From JAHFOW01 sp964370795 (GTDB lineage Bacteria > Planctomycetota > Brocadiia > Brocadiales > Brocadiaceae): a stretch of 23,441 nt of DNA. The notes beneath the pieces were generated by a model. The model saw nothing but the letters and a program-made list of their open reading frames with translations. It ran no database searches and had not been told where the DNA came from. The stretch is from NCBI GenBank assembly GCA_964370795.1, contig CAYJME010000026.1, positions 1 through 23,441 on the forward strand, given 5' to 3'. The first letter of the stretch is position 1. Each line of letters opens with the position of its first letter. Shown piece after piece: positions 14,641 through 21,894 of the stretch. A program made the position numbers and the translations under genes.

Positions 14641-15575
14641 TGAATTATAAACAAAATAAACGGTTAATCGTAATCATATGGCTGTTTTTGCATCTCTCGT
14701 GTGCGACAGTTCCAGCAGGGATTGACGTCTACCCTGAAAACAATTCCCTGCTGCTACGGGTAAATAAAATTGCAGAGCGGGCACACTGCAGACTCGGCGT
14801 GGCTGCTTACCGTATTGAAAGCAGCTGGAGATTTGAGTGGCGGGGGCAGGAGAAGTTTGAGGCGGCAAGTGTAATCAAAATCGCCGTTCTTGCTGAGGCC
14901 ATTGCCCGTTATGGCGAAGGCAGGCTGGACTTGACAGAACGCTGGACGCTCACCAATGAGGCAAAGGCGGCGGGCTCAGGCATTCTGGATGCATGTGAAC
15001 CAGGGCTTCAACCTACTAAACTCGACCTGCTCAGGCTGATGATTATCGTCAGCGATAACACAGCGGCCAATTACTGGATTGACTGCCTCGGCGTGGATGA
15101 AATTAATAAACGGATGGAATCCCTCGGATTACGCGGCATTCGTATCTTTAACCGTATGCCGGATATGAACCCGAAAGAAACAGAAGCAAAGCAATGGGAG
15201 GGTTTGAAACTGGGAGAGGCAACTCCGCATGATTTAGCCGCGTATTTCCGCATGCTTGCGGAAGGGCGGCTTTTTACTGAAAAAGGGACCAGGCTGGCGC
15301 ATGAAATCTTTTCCCAGCAGCACTTTTCCAGGATTCCCAAACGACTACTCAGTGGGAAGGAAAGGACGTGGGAAGGAAAGACAGGCACGATGGGAAGAAC
15401 CAGGATTGATACAGGTCTTCTCACAACCCCCAAAGGACATTTTGCAATTGCCATAATAGCCGATCAAATTCCGGATGGGAAGGAGGCCGAAGACGCCGCA
15501 ATTGCGGCTATCAGCGATGTGGCTTATGAGATCGTTACTGTGTGGGAGAATATGCTTCCCGAACTTGTTCAATGA
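14640..15575 (+). CDS. Serine hydrolase of beta-lactamase class A fold
   Basis: The 311-residue protein has an N-terminal hydrophobic leader ending near LHLSC (C21), a poor lipobox because histidine occupies -3. The active-site motifs of the penicillin-recognising fold are S77-V-I-K80, S138-D-N140 and K247-T-G249. The omega-loop glutamate of class A beta-lactamases (E166 in RxExxLN) is not seen: the matching stretch reads NRMPDMN. It may therefore acylate slowly, act as a peptidase or esterase, or use another base. The protein should be exported and act on the cell wall or on beta-lactams. It is coupled to the membrane gene before it through TAATG. I would not call it a resistance gene. Confidence 0.8.
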   Translation: MNYKQNKRLIVIIWLFLHLSCATVPAGIDVYPENNSLLLRVNKIAERAHCRLGVAAYRIESSWRFEWRGQEKFEAASVIKIAVLAEAIARYGEGRLDLTERWTLTNEAKAAGSGILDACEPGLQPTKLDLLRLMIIVSDNTAANYWIDCLGVDEINKRMESLGLRGIRIFNRMPDMNPKETEAKQWEGLKLGEATPHDLAAYFRMLAEGRLFTEKGTRLAHEIFSQQHFSRIPKRLLSGKERTWEGKTGTMGRTRIDTGLLTTPKGHFAIAIIADQIPDGKEAEDAAIAAISDVAYEIVTVWENMLPELVQ

Positions 15576-15653
15576 AACAGCCGCAATCAGAATGAATTTG
15601 ACCACAAAGACACAAAATAAATGAGAAAGAAATTACGATTTTAGATTGGGGAT

Positions 15654-16061
15654 TTAATTCCGCTCTTTTTTCGGTATTTCTTCTACATCAAGGGGGAGGC
15701 TTTCGGCGAGTTCTCCATTAAAATAAAGATCGAAATAGTATTTTCCAGGTTTTGGAATGGGCAGGCTCAAGGTTTTTATACCTAAATCAGGATGGTGCAG
15801 CCGGGAAGGGATTGTTAGGGTAATGCCTTCAAAAACAGCGAGCTTGCGGTTTTCGGTATCACAAAATTCAACCCGGATATCGTACTTTCCTTCAGCGTCT
15901 GATAAACGGATGTAAAGGGCCAAATTGGGGTGCATGCAGGGAAAGTTCGACGCCATAATTCTGTCAAATATGCCGATAGCGCTCCACTTATTGGTTGCCT
16001 TGTCCTGGATAACCATATCGGCAATGAGGAAAGAATTAATTTTGGGTTTTACGGGTATCAT
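15654..16061 (-). CDS. DUF6941-like protein
   Basis: From ATG 16059-16061 the product has 135 residues. It opens with KINSFLIADMVIQD and continues SAIGIFDRIMASNFPCMHPNLALYI, a pattern I associate with DUF6941 (small beta-rich proteins of unknown function). The rest alternates short strands (LPIPKPGKYYFDLYF, about 107-121) and ends EEIPKKERN. No signal or membrane helix is visible. A longer frame from GTG 16094 is possible, but the promoter-like elements at 16076-16102 would lie inside it. Nothing nearby suggests a pathway. It is divergent from the radical SAM gene and convergent with the serine hydrolase. Confidence 0.7.
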   Translation of the reverse strand: MIPVKPKINSFLIADMVIQDKATNKWSAIGIFDRIMASNFPCMHPNLALYIRLSDAEGKYDIRVEFCDTENRKLAVFEGITLTIPSRLHHPDLGIKTLSLPIPKPGKYYFDLYFNGELAESLPLDVEEIPKKERN

Positions 16062-16075
16062 AGTATTGTATAAAG

Positions 16076-16102
16076 ATAATACACCGTTGCTCACGCTGTC
16101 AA
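16076..16102 (-). promoter_or_regulatory. Weak promoter ahead of DUF6941-like gene
   Basis: On the minus strand TTGACA (16097-16102) is followed after 15 bases by TATTAT (16076-16081). The spacing is short. The implied start near 16069 gives only about eight bases of leader before ATG 16061, and no ribosome site is visible. Confidence 0.3.
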
Positions 16103-16157
16103 TAAAAATGCAAAAACAGGATGGACGATGGTTTTGGATTGCTTAGATATATGCTGA

Positions 16158-16184
16158 TTGTTAAAATTATTTGATGTATATAAT
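16158..16184 (+). promoter_or_regulatory. Possible promoter of the radical SAM gene
   Basis: TTGTTA (16158-16163) precedes a perfect TATAAT (16179-16184) with a short 15-base spacer. The leader would be about 30 bases. No ribosome site or cobalamin riboswitch was recognised in it. Confidence 0.3.
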
Positions 16185-16222
16185 TTTGTGTCAATTAATG
16201 AAGCAGTCAAGAAACACCAATA

Positions 16223-17734
16223 ATGAATATCCTCCTCGTTGATCCCCCCTTTTACAGATTCTTCCACTATTACAATCGTTATTTTCCTCTGGGTCTGGGT
16301 TATCTGGCCTCAACATTGAAAAAGGCCGGGCATCGGGTGACAATTTATGATGCCGACTGTAATAGGAGTTCAAAAGGAATGGATTATACGAGATTGCCCG
16401 AAAAATATCGTATTTATTTAAGAGAACTGCAGAATCCGGAAAATCTTATTGTTAAAGAGATATCTGAAATATTTGCGAAATATCAGCCTGATTTGGTCGG
16501 GATAACGGTAATGACCCCGAAGGCGGCATCGGCGTTTACCGTGGCTGCCTTAGCGAAAAGACACAATAAAGACTGTCATGTAGTCTTTGGCGGTCCCCAT
16601 GCAACCTTGAAATCGGATGAGATTCTCAGAAACTGCAAGGACGTTGATTTCGTTGTGGCCGGGGAGGGAGAGGCGTCTCTGCTTGATTTAGCGAATGCCT
16701 TAGATGCGAAACGTTCCGGTCACGGCCAAATATCGAAGGTTAATTTCAACAGGGTCAACGGACTCTCTTACCGCGAGGGCGATACGATTGTGCATAACAC
16801 AACGCGGAGATTTGTCGATAATTTAGATGAACTTCCATTCCCGGCAAGAGAAATGTTACTGGGGATGGATACGTATACTTCCGAAGATATGGGTTTGCTT
16901 ATGGGAAGCCGGGGCTGTCCCTACAATTGTTCATACTGTGCGACGCAGATATGGACGAGGAAGGTGCGGTATCGTTCCCTGGAAAATATTATTGAAGAAA
17001 TCAGATATGTACGGCAGCGCTACAGAACCCGACAGTTTACCTTCAAGGACGATTCTTTTACGGTGAACAGAAAGAGGGTTATGGAATTTTGTCATCTCCT
17101 GATGGATGCAGGAATAAAGATCAACTGGGACTGTAACACGCGGGTAGACCTGGTGGACAGTGAGCTCCTGAAAACCATGAAGCAGGCAGGATGTAATAGT
17201 ATTAAGGTAGGGATTGAATCGGGCAGTGAGAGGATATTGAAACTGATGGATAAGGGCATTACCCTGGGATCCATAAGGGAAGCAGCAAAACTCTTTCGCA
17301 AGGCTGGCATTCACTGGACGGCGTATTTTATGATGGGCATACCCACCGAGACCAGAGAAGACATTCAGAAGACGGTGGATTTACTCCACGAAATAAAACC
17401 CGGTTTTGCGTCCATTGGCGTCTACGAACCCTTTCCCGGTACGCGGCTTTTTGATATTGGCGTGGAAAGGGGGTTGGTAAAAGAGGAAATGTCATACGAG
17501 GATTTTTTTTCGCATATACCAAGCGATTATTATCTGAAAGATATTAACCGGCGGGTTGACACCATGAGCCAGGACGACTTCGTTAAGATGGAGATGCAGG
17601 TCAAAGATACCTTTCATGCGTATAATAAGGGCGTGGGGCGTATCCTTGAAAGGGCAAAGGCCAGGAGCAGTTTGTATTTCCACAATCCCGGAATTCTGCT
17701 GGGCGACGTTAAAAAATTTCTTGGATGGATTTAA
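16223..17734 (+). CDS. B12-binding-domain radical SAM protein
   Basis: The 503-residue protein has an N-terminal cobalamin-binding-type Rossmann domain (about 1-150). It starts MNILLVDPPF and includes LGLGYLASTLKKAGHRV and VFGGPHAT. The radical SAM domain (about 215-430) has the cluster motif C232-xxx-C236-xx-C239 in GSRGCPYNCSYCA. KVGIESGSERIL fits the SAM-binding GxES segment. No DxHxxG motif is present, as in many B12-radical SAM enzymes that bind cobalamin base-off. Such enzymes carry out methylations, ring contractions or other difficult C-C chemistry, often on lipids or natural products. The substrate is not deducible. The sugar transferase gene follows 117 bases later, which hints at an envelope-related role. 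Confidence 0.9.
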   Translation: MNILLVDPPFYRFFHYYNRYFPLGLGYLASTLKKAGHRVTIYDADCNRSSKGMDYTRLPEKYRIYLRELQNPENLIVKEISEIFAKYQPDLVGITVMTPKAASAFTVAALAKRHNKDCHVVFGGPHATLKSDEILRNCKDVDFVVAGEGEASLLDLANALDAKRSGHGQISKVNFNRVNGLSYREGDTIVHNTTRRFVDNLDELPFPAREMLLGMDTYTSEDMGLLMGSRGCPYNCSYCATQIWTRKVRYRSLENIIEEIRYVRQRYRTRQFTFKDDSFTVNRKRVMEFCHLLMDAGIKINWDCNTRVDLVDSELLKTMKQAGCNSIKVGIESGSERILKLMDKGITLGSIREAAKLFRKAGIHWTAYFMMGIPTETREDIQKTVDLLHEIKPGFASIGVYEPFPGTRLFDIGVERGLVKEEMSYEDFFSHIPSDYYLKDINRRVDTMSQDDFVKMEMQVKDTFHAYNKGVGRILERAKARSSLYFHNPGILLGDVKKFLGWI

Positions 17735-17792
17735 GGAAACCCGTTATTGTAAATTAAACCTTCAAAGCCCGTGTAAAAAGTCTGGTCCAGAC

Positions 17793-17822
17793 TGTCATTG
17801 CGAGCGGCAGCGAAGCAATCTT
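17793..17822 (+). repeat. REP-like palindrome (TGTCATTGCGAG), copy 2
   Basis: The sequence starts TGTCATTGCGAGCGGC and ends GAAGCAATCT. ATTGC and GCAAT are the inverted arms around the centre. It separates the radical SAM gene from the sugar transferase start by inserting into the 117-base gap. It is the same family as 13785-13820. Confidence 0.7.
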
Positions 17823-17851
17823 TCTCTAAAAATCCATGAAAACAGAAAAAT

Positions 17852-19243
17852 ATGTCCACTAAGATTTTTCATTACCCCATCACACGGCAACATATATTGC
17901 TTATTTTTGGCGACCTGCTTATTGTCAACGGTTCTATATTCATGTCCGCAATAATCCGCCTGGGATTTGCGCTGGGATGGGATTATCTGAGGAGCAATCT
18001 TACCTCTTTTATCCTGACGGGCGTTATCTTTATCCTCACCTTTTTTTTAACCGACCTGTATGACCTCAGAAAAGATTTCAAGTCTCCCGGAAATCTGGTC
18101 GCGATAATTTTTGCTGCGGCAGGCGCCTTTGTTATTACGACTTTTTTATTTTATGTAAGCTGGTCTCTCCGCATTGGGCGAGGGGTATTTGTCATCAATG
18201 GCGCTTTGATCACGCTCTTTATCATGGGCTGGCGGATCCTTTACAGTTACTTACTCGAACAGCCCCTGTTTAAACGGAATGCGCTTATTGTCGGCGCCGG
18301 CTGGGCGGGAAAGACCATAGCGCGCGAGATACGCGAATTAAAAAAACCGGGGTTCAGGGTGGTTGGTTTTATTGACGATGACCCGCTCAAGAAAGGAACG
18401 CTTATTGAGGGGCTTCCTGTATGGGGAGATCGGTATGCATTGCACACCATCATTCGTCAAAATAACGTTGATTTAATCATCGTGGCCGTTACCCATGAAA
18501 AACACGCCGATTTGATTAAGGCGCTGATCAACTGCTCATGGAATGGTGTGGAAGTGGGCGATATGCCGGATATGTACGAACAACTTACCGGCAAAATACC
18601 CTTTAAACACATCAATGACATGTGGATGCTGCACGTAGTTATGAGTAAACCAAAACTCTATGGCAGGCTGATTAAACCCGTGGTAGAAATGGGTATTGCA
18701 TTCATACTCTTTGTATTGCTCCTTCCCGTTATGGGCATTATCGCACTCTTGATAAAGATTGATTCACCGGGACGTATTTTCTATACACAGGAGCGGGTTG
18801 GAAAGGACGGTAAGAGGTTTAACATCATAAAATTCCGCACGATGGTCGAAAATGCAGAATTACTTACGGGCGCTGTGTATACAACAAACAACGATCCCAG
18901 GATAACAAGGGTTGGGCGGTTTTTGAGGAAGTGGAGATTGGATGAAATTCCGCAATTAATAAACGTAATAAGGGGGAATATGAGCCTTGTTGGTCCGCGT
19001 CCGGAGCGGTATATCTTTATAAAGGAGTTTGAAGAAAAGATACCCTTTTATGGTCAGAGGCTTGTCGTCAGACCCGGTTTAACAGGATGGGCACAGGTAA
19101 AGTATCCTTACGCATCTTCTCTGGAACAGACGGAAGAAAAGTTGCAGTACGATTTATATTATATAAAAAATATGTCTGCGATTCTGGACTTTGTAATCCT
19201 TCTGAAGACAATACGGGTTGTGCTCTTTGGGGAGGGGAAATGA
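17852..19243 (+). CDS. Polyprenyl-phosphate sugar-1-phosphate transferase
   Basis: The 463-residue protein has four to five N-terminal membrane helices (about 13-33, 52-68, 82-103, 112-130). A nucleotide-binding-like domain follows with GAGWAG at 148-153 and GFIDDDPLKKG. A further membrane hairpin lies at about 278-301, and then the bacterial sugar transferase domain to the end. Catalytic-domain motifs are KFRTM (327-331), DEIPQL (364-369, whose D364-E365 pair matches the catalytic dyad) and GPRPE (381-385). RPGLTGWAQ completes the domain. It is of the WcaJ/EpsE type: it transfers a sugar phosphate from a nucleotide sugar to undecaprenyl phosphate and so starts surface polysaccharide repeat-unit assembly. 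The sugar is unknown. No other glycosyltransferases are nearby. Confidence 0.9.
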   Translation: MSTKIFHYPITRQHILLIFGDLLIVNGSIFMSAIIRLGFALGWDYLRSNLTSFILTGVIFILTFFLTDLYDLRKDFKSPGNLVAIIFAAAGAFVITTFLFYVSWSLRIGRGVFVINGALITLFIMGWRILYSYLLEQPLFKRNALIVGAGWAGKTIAREIRELKKPGFRVVGFIDDDPLKKGTLIEGLPVWGDRYALHTIIRQNNVDLIIVAVTHEKHADLIKALINCSWNGVEVGDMPDMYEQLTGKIPFKHINDMWMLHVVMSKPKLYGRLIKPVVEMGIAFILFVLLLPVMGIIALLIKIDSPGRIFYTQERVGKDGKRFNIIKFRTMVENAELLTGAVYTTNNDPRITRVGRFLRKWRLDEIPQLINVIRGNMSLVGPRPERYIFIKEFEEKIPFYGQRLVVRPGLTGWAQVKYPYASSLEQTEEKLQYDLYYIKNMSAILDFVILLKTIRVVLFGEGK

Positions 19244-19251
19244 ATTTCAAG

Positions 19252-19767
19252 TTATAATATTTTTCTCCACAAGGTGCGCCTTTCATAGTCAGATGCCTTT
19301 TCCTTGTTTATGAGTTCTTTTATTTTGTGCGGGTGTTTGATCCCTTTGAGAACCCGGCTCTTCTGGTCATTGCTTATGATAAGGTTGCCAACTTTCAATC
19401 GTTTTTGTATGGCCCCCTGTTTAACCGTTATGTTGTTAATCGCCGTATAGTTTATCTCCTTCGACCTTATCGAAAAAGGCCATTTTCTTACCTTGATTCC
19501 CTGATGGGTTATCACACACCTTGTTATGCACACGGTAAGAATACTGTGAAGAAAAAGAACACCGCTTGTCACCAGAATAACCTGTCCCGTTATAGTATCC
19601 GTGCCAAATGCATTGAATGCTAAAAAGGTTGCAAAACCCAGTATCGAAAAAAGTGGCCAGTAATGCCGGAAGCTCGGCTTGAAAGATTGAATAACGGTGG
19701 TATCTGGATTCTTACGAGACACGCTTTCCCTCTGAAGAATTTTTGTATCTGTTAGCGAAGTTGCCAT
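19252..19767 (-). CDS. Bacterial PH-domain membrane protein
   Basis: From ATG 19765-19767 the product has 171 residues. It has a polar start, two adjacent membrane helices (about 38-55 and 62-82), and a bacterial PH-like domain of the DUF304 (bPH2) type (about 85-155). That domain has CVITHQGIKVRKWPF, INNITVKQGAIQKRL and GNLIIS. The frame is open for 76 codons upstream, but that part overlaps the divergent cytochrome gene and the perfect promoter at 19774-19802, so the inner ATG is preferred. No ribosome site precedes it, consistent with a leaderless message. Its end is only eight bases from the end of the convergent sugar transferase. Function unknown; probably inner-membrane associated. Confidence 0.8.
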   Translation of the reverse strand: MATSLTDTKILQRESVSRKNPDTTVIQSFKPSFRHYWPLFSILGFATFLAFNAFGTDTITGQVILVTSGVLFLHSILTVCITRCVITHQGIKVRKWPFSIRSKEINYTAINNITVKQGAIQKRLKVGNLIISNDQKSRVLKGIKHPHKIKELINKEKASDYERRTLWRKIL

Positions 19768-19773
19768 TGAGGA

Positions 19774-19802
19774 ATTATAGGGAAGGGTATGAGAGATGTC
19801 AA
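19774..19802 (-). promoter_or_regulatory. Perfect sigma-70 type promoter, leaderless
   Basis: On the minus strand TTGACA (19797-19802) and TATAAT (19774-19779) are both exact and exactly 17 bases apart. The expected start, seven bases beyond the -10 element, is the A of ATG 19767, so the mRNA should have no leader. Confidence 0.75.
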
Positions 19803-19830
19803 GGAAATGCTTTTCTCTCAAGAATCTCAT

Positions 19831-19858
19831 TTGAATATGGAAGTTTTTGTGGTAATAT
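19831..19858 (+). promoter_or_regulatory. Possible promoter of cytochrome c (19904)
   Basis: TTGAAT (19831-19836) and TAATAT (19853-19858) lie 16 bases apart, each matching four of six consensus bases. The leader of about 40 bases would carry the GGAG site. The cytochrome-panD-lgt series may be read from here. Confidence 0.35.
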
Positions 19859-19903
19859 TTTGTTTTTGATGAAAAATTACTACAGAACAGGCAGGAGAAT
19901 GAG

Positions 19904-20263
19904 ATGAAAAAAGTTATTTCCTTTGCGGCGCTCTTTATTTTTTGCGCCTTACTATCGTGTGGATGCAACCCTGAAAAGACGGCGCTGTCTGACAAGGGTG
20001 GTATATGGGCCGTGTATGACCGGGAATGCAGGAAATGCCATAAGGTTAGCGGAAAGGGTTGTTTTGTCGGGAGAATAATCTACAAAATTCCTAACTTTAC
20101 CAATGCAAGGTGGCAGGATAATGCCTCTGATTCAAGATTAATTATTGCCGTGGCTAATGGCAAAAGAAAGATGCCTGGCTTTAAGGGTAAAATCACCGAT
20201 GATGAGATTGTTGACCTTGTTAAAACATGCGTCAGGAGTTATTACCCGCCACAAAACAAGTAG
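19904..20263 (+). CDS. Monohaem cytochrome c, probable lipoprotein
   Basis: The 119-residue protein has a basic start and hydrophobic leader ending ALLSC-GC (C19, C21). Either cysteine could be lipidated; LLSC is the better lipobox. One haem site, CRKCH (about 42-46), lies in VYDRECRKCHKVSGKG. PNFTNARWQ is followed by a candidate methionine ligand in RKMPGFKGKITDDEIVDLV, the usual class I ending. GGAG lies about seven bases ahead of the ATG. It should be an electron carrier tethered to a membrane surface. PNFTNA resembles PDFTNA of the cytochrome at 10978, so both probably belong to one subfamily. Downstream is panD and then lgt, the enzyme that would lipidate it, a suggestive but not conclusive arrangement. 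Confidence 0.88.
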   Translation: MKKVISFAALFIFCALLSCGCNPEKTALSDKGGIWAVYDRECRKCHKVSGKGCFVGRIIYKIPNFTNARWQDNASDSRLIIAVANGKRKMPGFKGKITDDEIVDLVKTCVRSYYPPQNK

Positions 20264-20323
20264 GGAATTTCTATTGGTTTTGAATGGGTATAGTTTAAAA
20301 TTTGGAATACCAGAGGAGAAACA

Positions 20324-20686
20324 ATGTTACGGGAGATGTGCAAGGCCAAGATACACGCCGCAACGGTGACGGAAACCAACCTGAACTACAATGGGAGCAT
20401 CACCATAGATAAGGCGCTTCTCGATGCGGTGGATATCTTACATTATGAACGGGTACAGGTGTTGAATATCAATAATGGCACACGGGTGGAAACCTATGTC
20501 ATCGAAGGGGAGCGAAATTCGGGAGTTATCTGCCTCAATGGGGCGGCTGCCCGGTGGGCGCAAGTCGGCGACCGTGTCATTATTATTTCGTATTGCCTCG
20601 TTGACGATAAAGATGCAAGAAATTGGAAGCCAAAGATTATTTCGGTAGATGGTAATAACAAGCTCGTCAAATATATCCCCACATGA
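20324..20686 (+). CDS. panD: Aspartate 1-decarboxylase (pyruvoyl)
   Basis: The 120-residue proenzyme has the self-cleavage site G24-S25 in YNGSITID; S25 becomes the pyruvoyl group. K9, R54, Y58 and N72 of the active site are in their usual places, and NGAAAR (72-77) is intact. It makes beta-alanine from aspartate for pantothenate and coenzyme A. Length is normal for the family. GAGGAG lies six bases ahead of the ATG. Its stop overlaps the lgt start (ATGA at 20683-20686), so the two are translated together. A maturation factor (PanM/PanZ) is not present here. Confidence 0.95.
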   Translation: MLREMCKAKIHAATVTETNLNYNGSITIDKALLDAVDILHYERVQVLNINNGTRVETYVIEGERNSGVICLNGAAARWAQVGDRVIIISYCLVDDKDARNWKPKIISVDGNNKLVKYIPT

Positions 20687-21549
20687 GAAGAATCTTATTC
20701 AAAATCCCCCTGCCTTTTTTACACACGAACATCCCTGTTTATGCCTATGGATTCATGTTAATGGTCGCCTTTCTGGCTGCCATTACCATTGCGCGCTGGC
20801 GGGCAGGGAAGGAAAACATCGACCCCAATAAAATCACAGACCTTGGCATTTATCTCGTCTGCGCCGGTATCTTTGGGGCAAGGCTTTTTTACATCATACA
20901 ATTTTTTGAAAACTACAAAGACAATCTCCTCAACATCTTCAAGATTTATGAGGGGGGGTTGGTTTACTATGGAGGACTTTTTGCCGCAATCATTACCTTG
21001 ATTGTGTTTGTAAAATTGCATAAAATGTCTTTTCTCAAACTTATTGACATCCTCATGCCTTCTGCGGCGCTGGGACTTGGCCTTGGACGCATCGGATGTT
21101 TTTTAAATGGGTGTTGTTTTGGAAAGGTTGCGCTTCATATTCCCTGGTCAATTCCCTTTCCGAGGACGATTGATAAGGCTGGTATGATTGATGGGAGTCC
21201 TGCCTTTCTGCAGCAGTATGAACTTGGATTGGTTCAGCTTTCTGACACCCATTCCCTCCCCGTGCATCCCACTCAACTCTATTCATTTCTCTCAGATATA
21301 GCGCTTTTCTTTATCCTCAGCATTTATTTTAAACATCGGAAGAGGGATGGGGAGATCGCTTTACTCTTTGGCATAATTTATCCTATCATACGATTCAGCA
21401 TGGAAGCCCTCCGTGGAGATAACCCGCTCATCTTTCATCTCTTTACCATTGCCCAAATTATCAGCATAGTCATGTTTGTTGTATCAGTAACGCTTTTTAT
21501 CATCTCCAGGCTCAAGCCGGTGAAAGTTGTTTCTCATGCCTCAAATTAG
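20683..21549 (+). CDS. lgt: Prolipoprotein diacylglyceryl transferase
   Basis: The 288-residue integral membrane protein has about seven helices. GLGRIGCFLNGCCFGK (131-146) is the Lgt signature region with the conserved arginine R136 and asparagine N142. GGLVYYGGLF (91-100) is present with tyrosine where many family members have histidine. HPTQLYS is at 195-201. It transfers diacylglycerol from phosphatidylglycerol to the lipobox cysteine of prolipoproteins, at the outer face of the cytoplasmic membrane. The cysteine-rich variant of the signature is seen in other non-proteobacterial homologues by recall. It overlaps panD by four bases. The stop codon TAG (21547-21549) lies inside the 44-base repeat that follows. 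Confidence 0.92.
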   Translation: MRRILFKIPLPFLHTNIPVYAYGFMLMVAFLAAITIARWRAGKENIDPNKITDLGIYLVCAGIFGARLFYIIQFFENYKDNLLNIFKIYEGGLVYYGGLFAAIITLIVFVKLHKMSFLKLIDILMPSAALGLGLGRIGCFLNGCCFGKVALHIPWSIPFPRTIDKAGMIDGSPAFLQQYELGLVQLSDTHSLPVHPTQLYSFLSDIALFFILSIYFKHRKRDGEIALLFGIIYPIIRFSMEALRGDNPLIFHLFTIAQIISIVMFVVSVTLFIISRLKPVKVVSHASN

Positions 21550-21588
21550 TATATCGTTTCAGAAAAAAGTATACCGTATAAATGGCAT
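21545..21588 (+). repeat. 44-base dispersed repeat, copy 2
   Basis: It matches 13747-13790 at 40 of 44 positions, including GTATA...TATAC inverted ends. It overlaps the lgt stop codon and lies 99 bases ahead of a Y1-transposase fragment, so it may mark an end of that element. Confidence 0.75.
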
Positions 21589-21687
21589 ATTTAGTTAGAA
21601 ACGAGTGTAATTAAAATTTTTCATGTCTTACTTTTGCATCAAATTTAATTTCAGTACCTGTCATTTGTATCTGATATGCCATTTGTA

Positions 21688-21894
21688 ATGGCAAGACCAT
21701 TACGAATACAATACGAAGATGCATTATACCATGTAACCCGCCGGGGTAGCGAGCGGAAGGCAATATTCAGGGATAACCATGATAAGAATCTGTTTCCTGA
21801 TCTGTTGAATGATGGGATGAAAACGTATACTATCATCCTCTATTGCTACATCCTCATGGATAATCATTTCCATTTTTCATTTCGAGGTTGCTAA
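21688..21894 (+). pseudogene. Truncated REP-associated (Y1, HUH) transposase
   Basis: From ATG 21688 the product reads MARPLRIQYEDALYHVTRRG, the classic start of Y1_Tnp/REP-associated tyrosine transposases, then YCYILMDNHFHF, the HUH metal-binding motif (HFH). It stops four residues later, at 68 residues, whereas intact proteins are about 150-300 and carry the catalytic tyrosine further on. The start at 21676 is less likely. The end overlaps the stop of the convergent GGDEF gene by four bases. It is an inactive remnant. The repeats at 21545 and the CATTGCGAG elements could be past substrates, but that is inference. Confidence 0.85.

Noticed and set aside
14640..15575. Annotation as an antibiotic-resistance beta-lactamase
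   Set aside because: The deacylating glutamate is not evident and the neighbourhood is not a resistance cassette; a general serine hydrolase is safer.
16142..16222. Possible cobalamin riboswitch ahead of the B12-radical SAM gene
   Set aside because: The leader is only about 30-80 bases and lacks the B12-box and the needed stems.
16198..16242. A 14-residue upstream reading frame overlapping the radical SAM start
   Set aside because: There is no ribosome site or regulatory amino-acid run; it probably arises by chance in the leader.
17616..17954. A 112-codon plus-strand frame bridging the radical SAM and transferase genes
   Set aside because: It overlaps both genes out of frame and passes through the CATTGCGAG repeat.
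19768..19995. Longer N-terminus for the PH-domain protein (247 residues)
   Set aside because: The extension covers a perfect promoter and the start of the divergent cytochrome gene and has no ribosome site or domain character.
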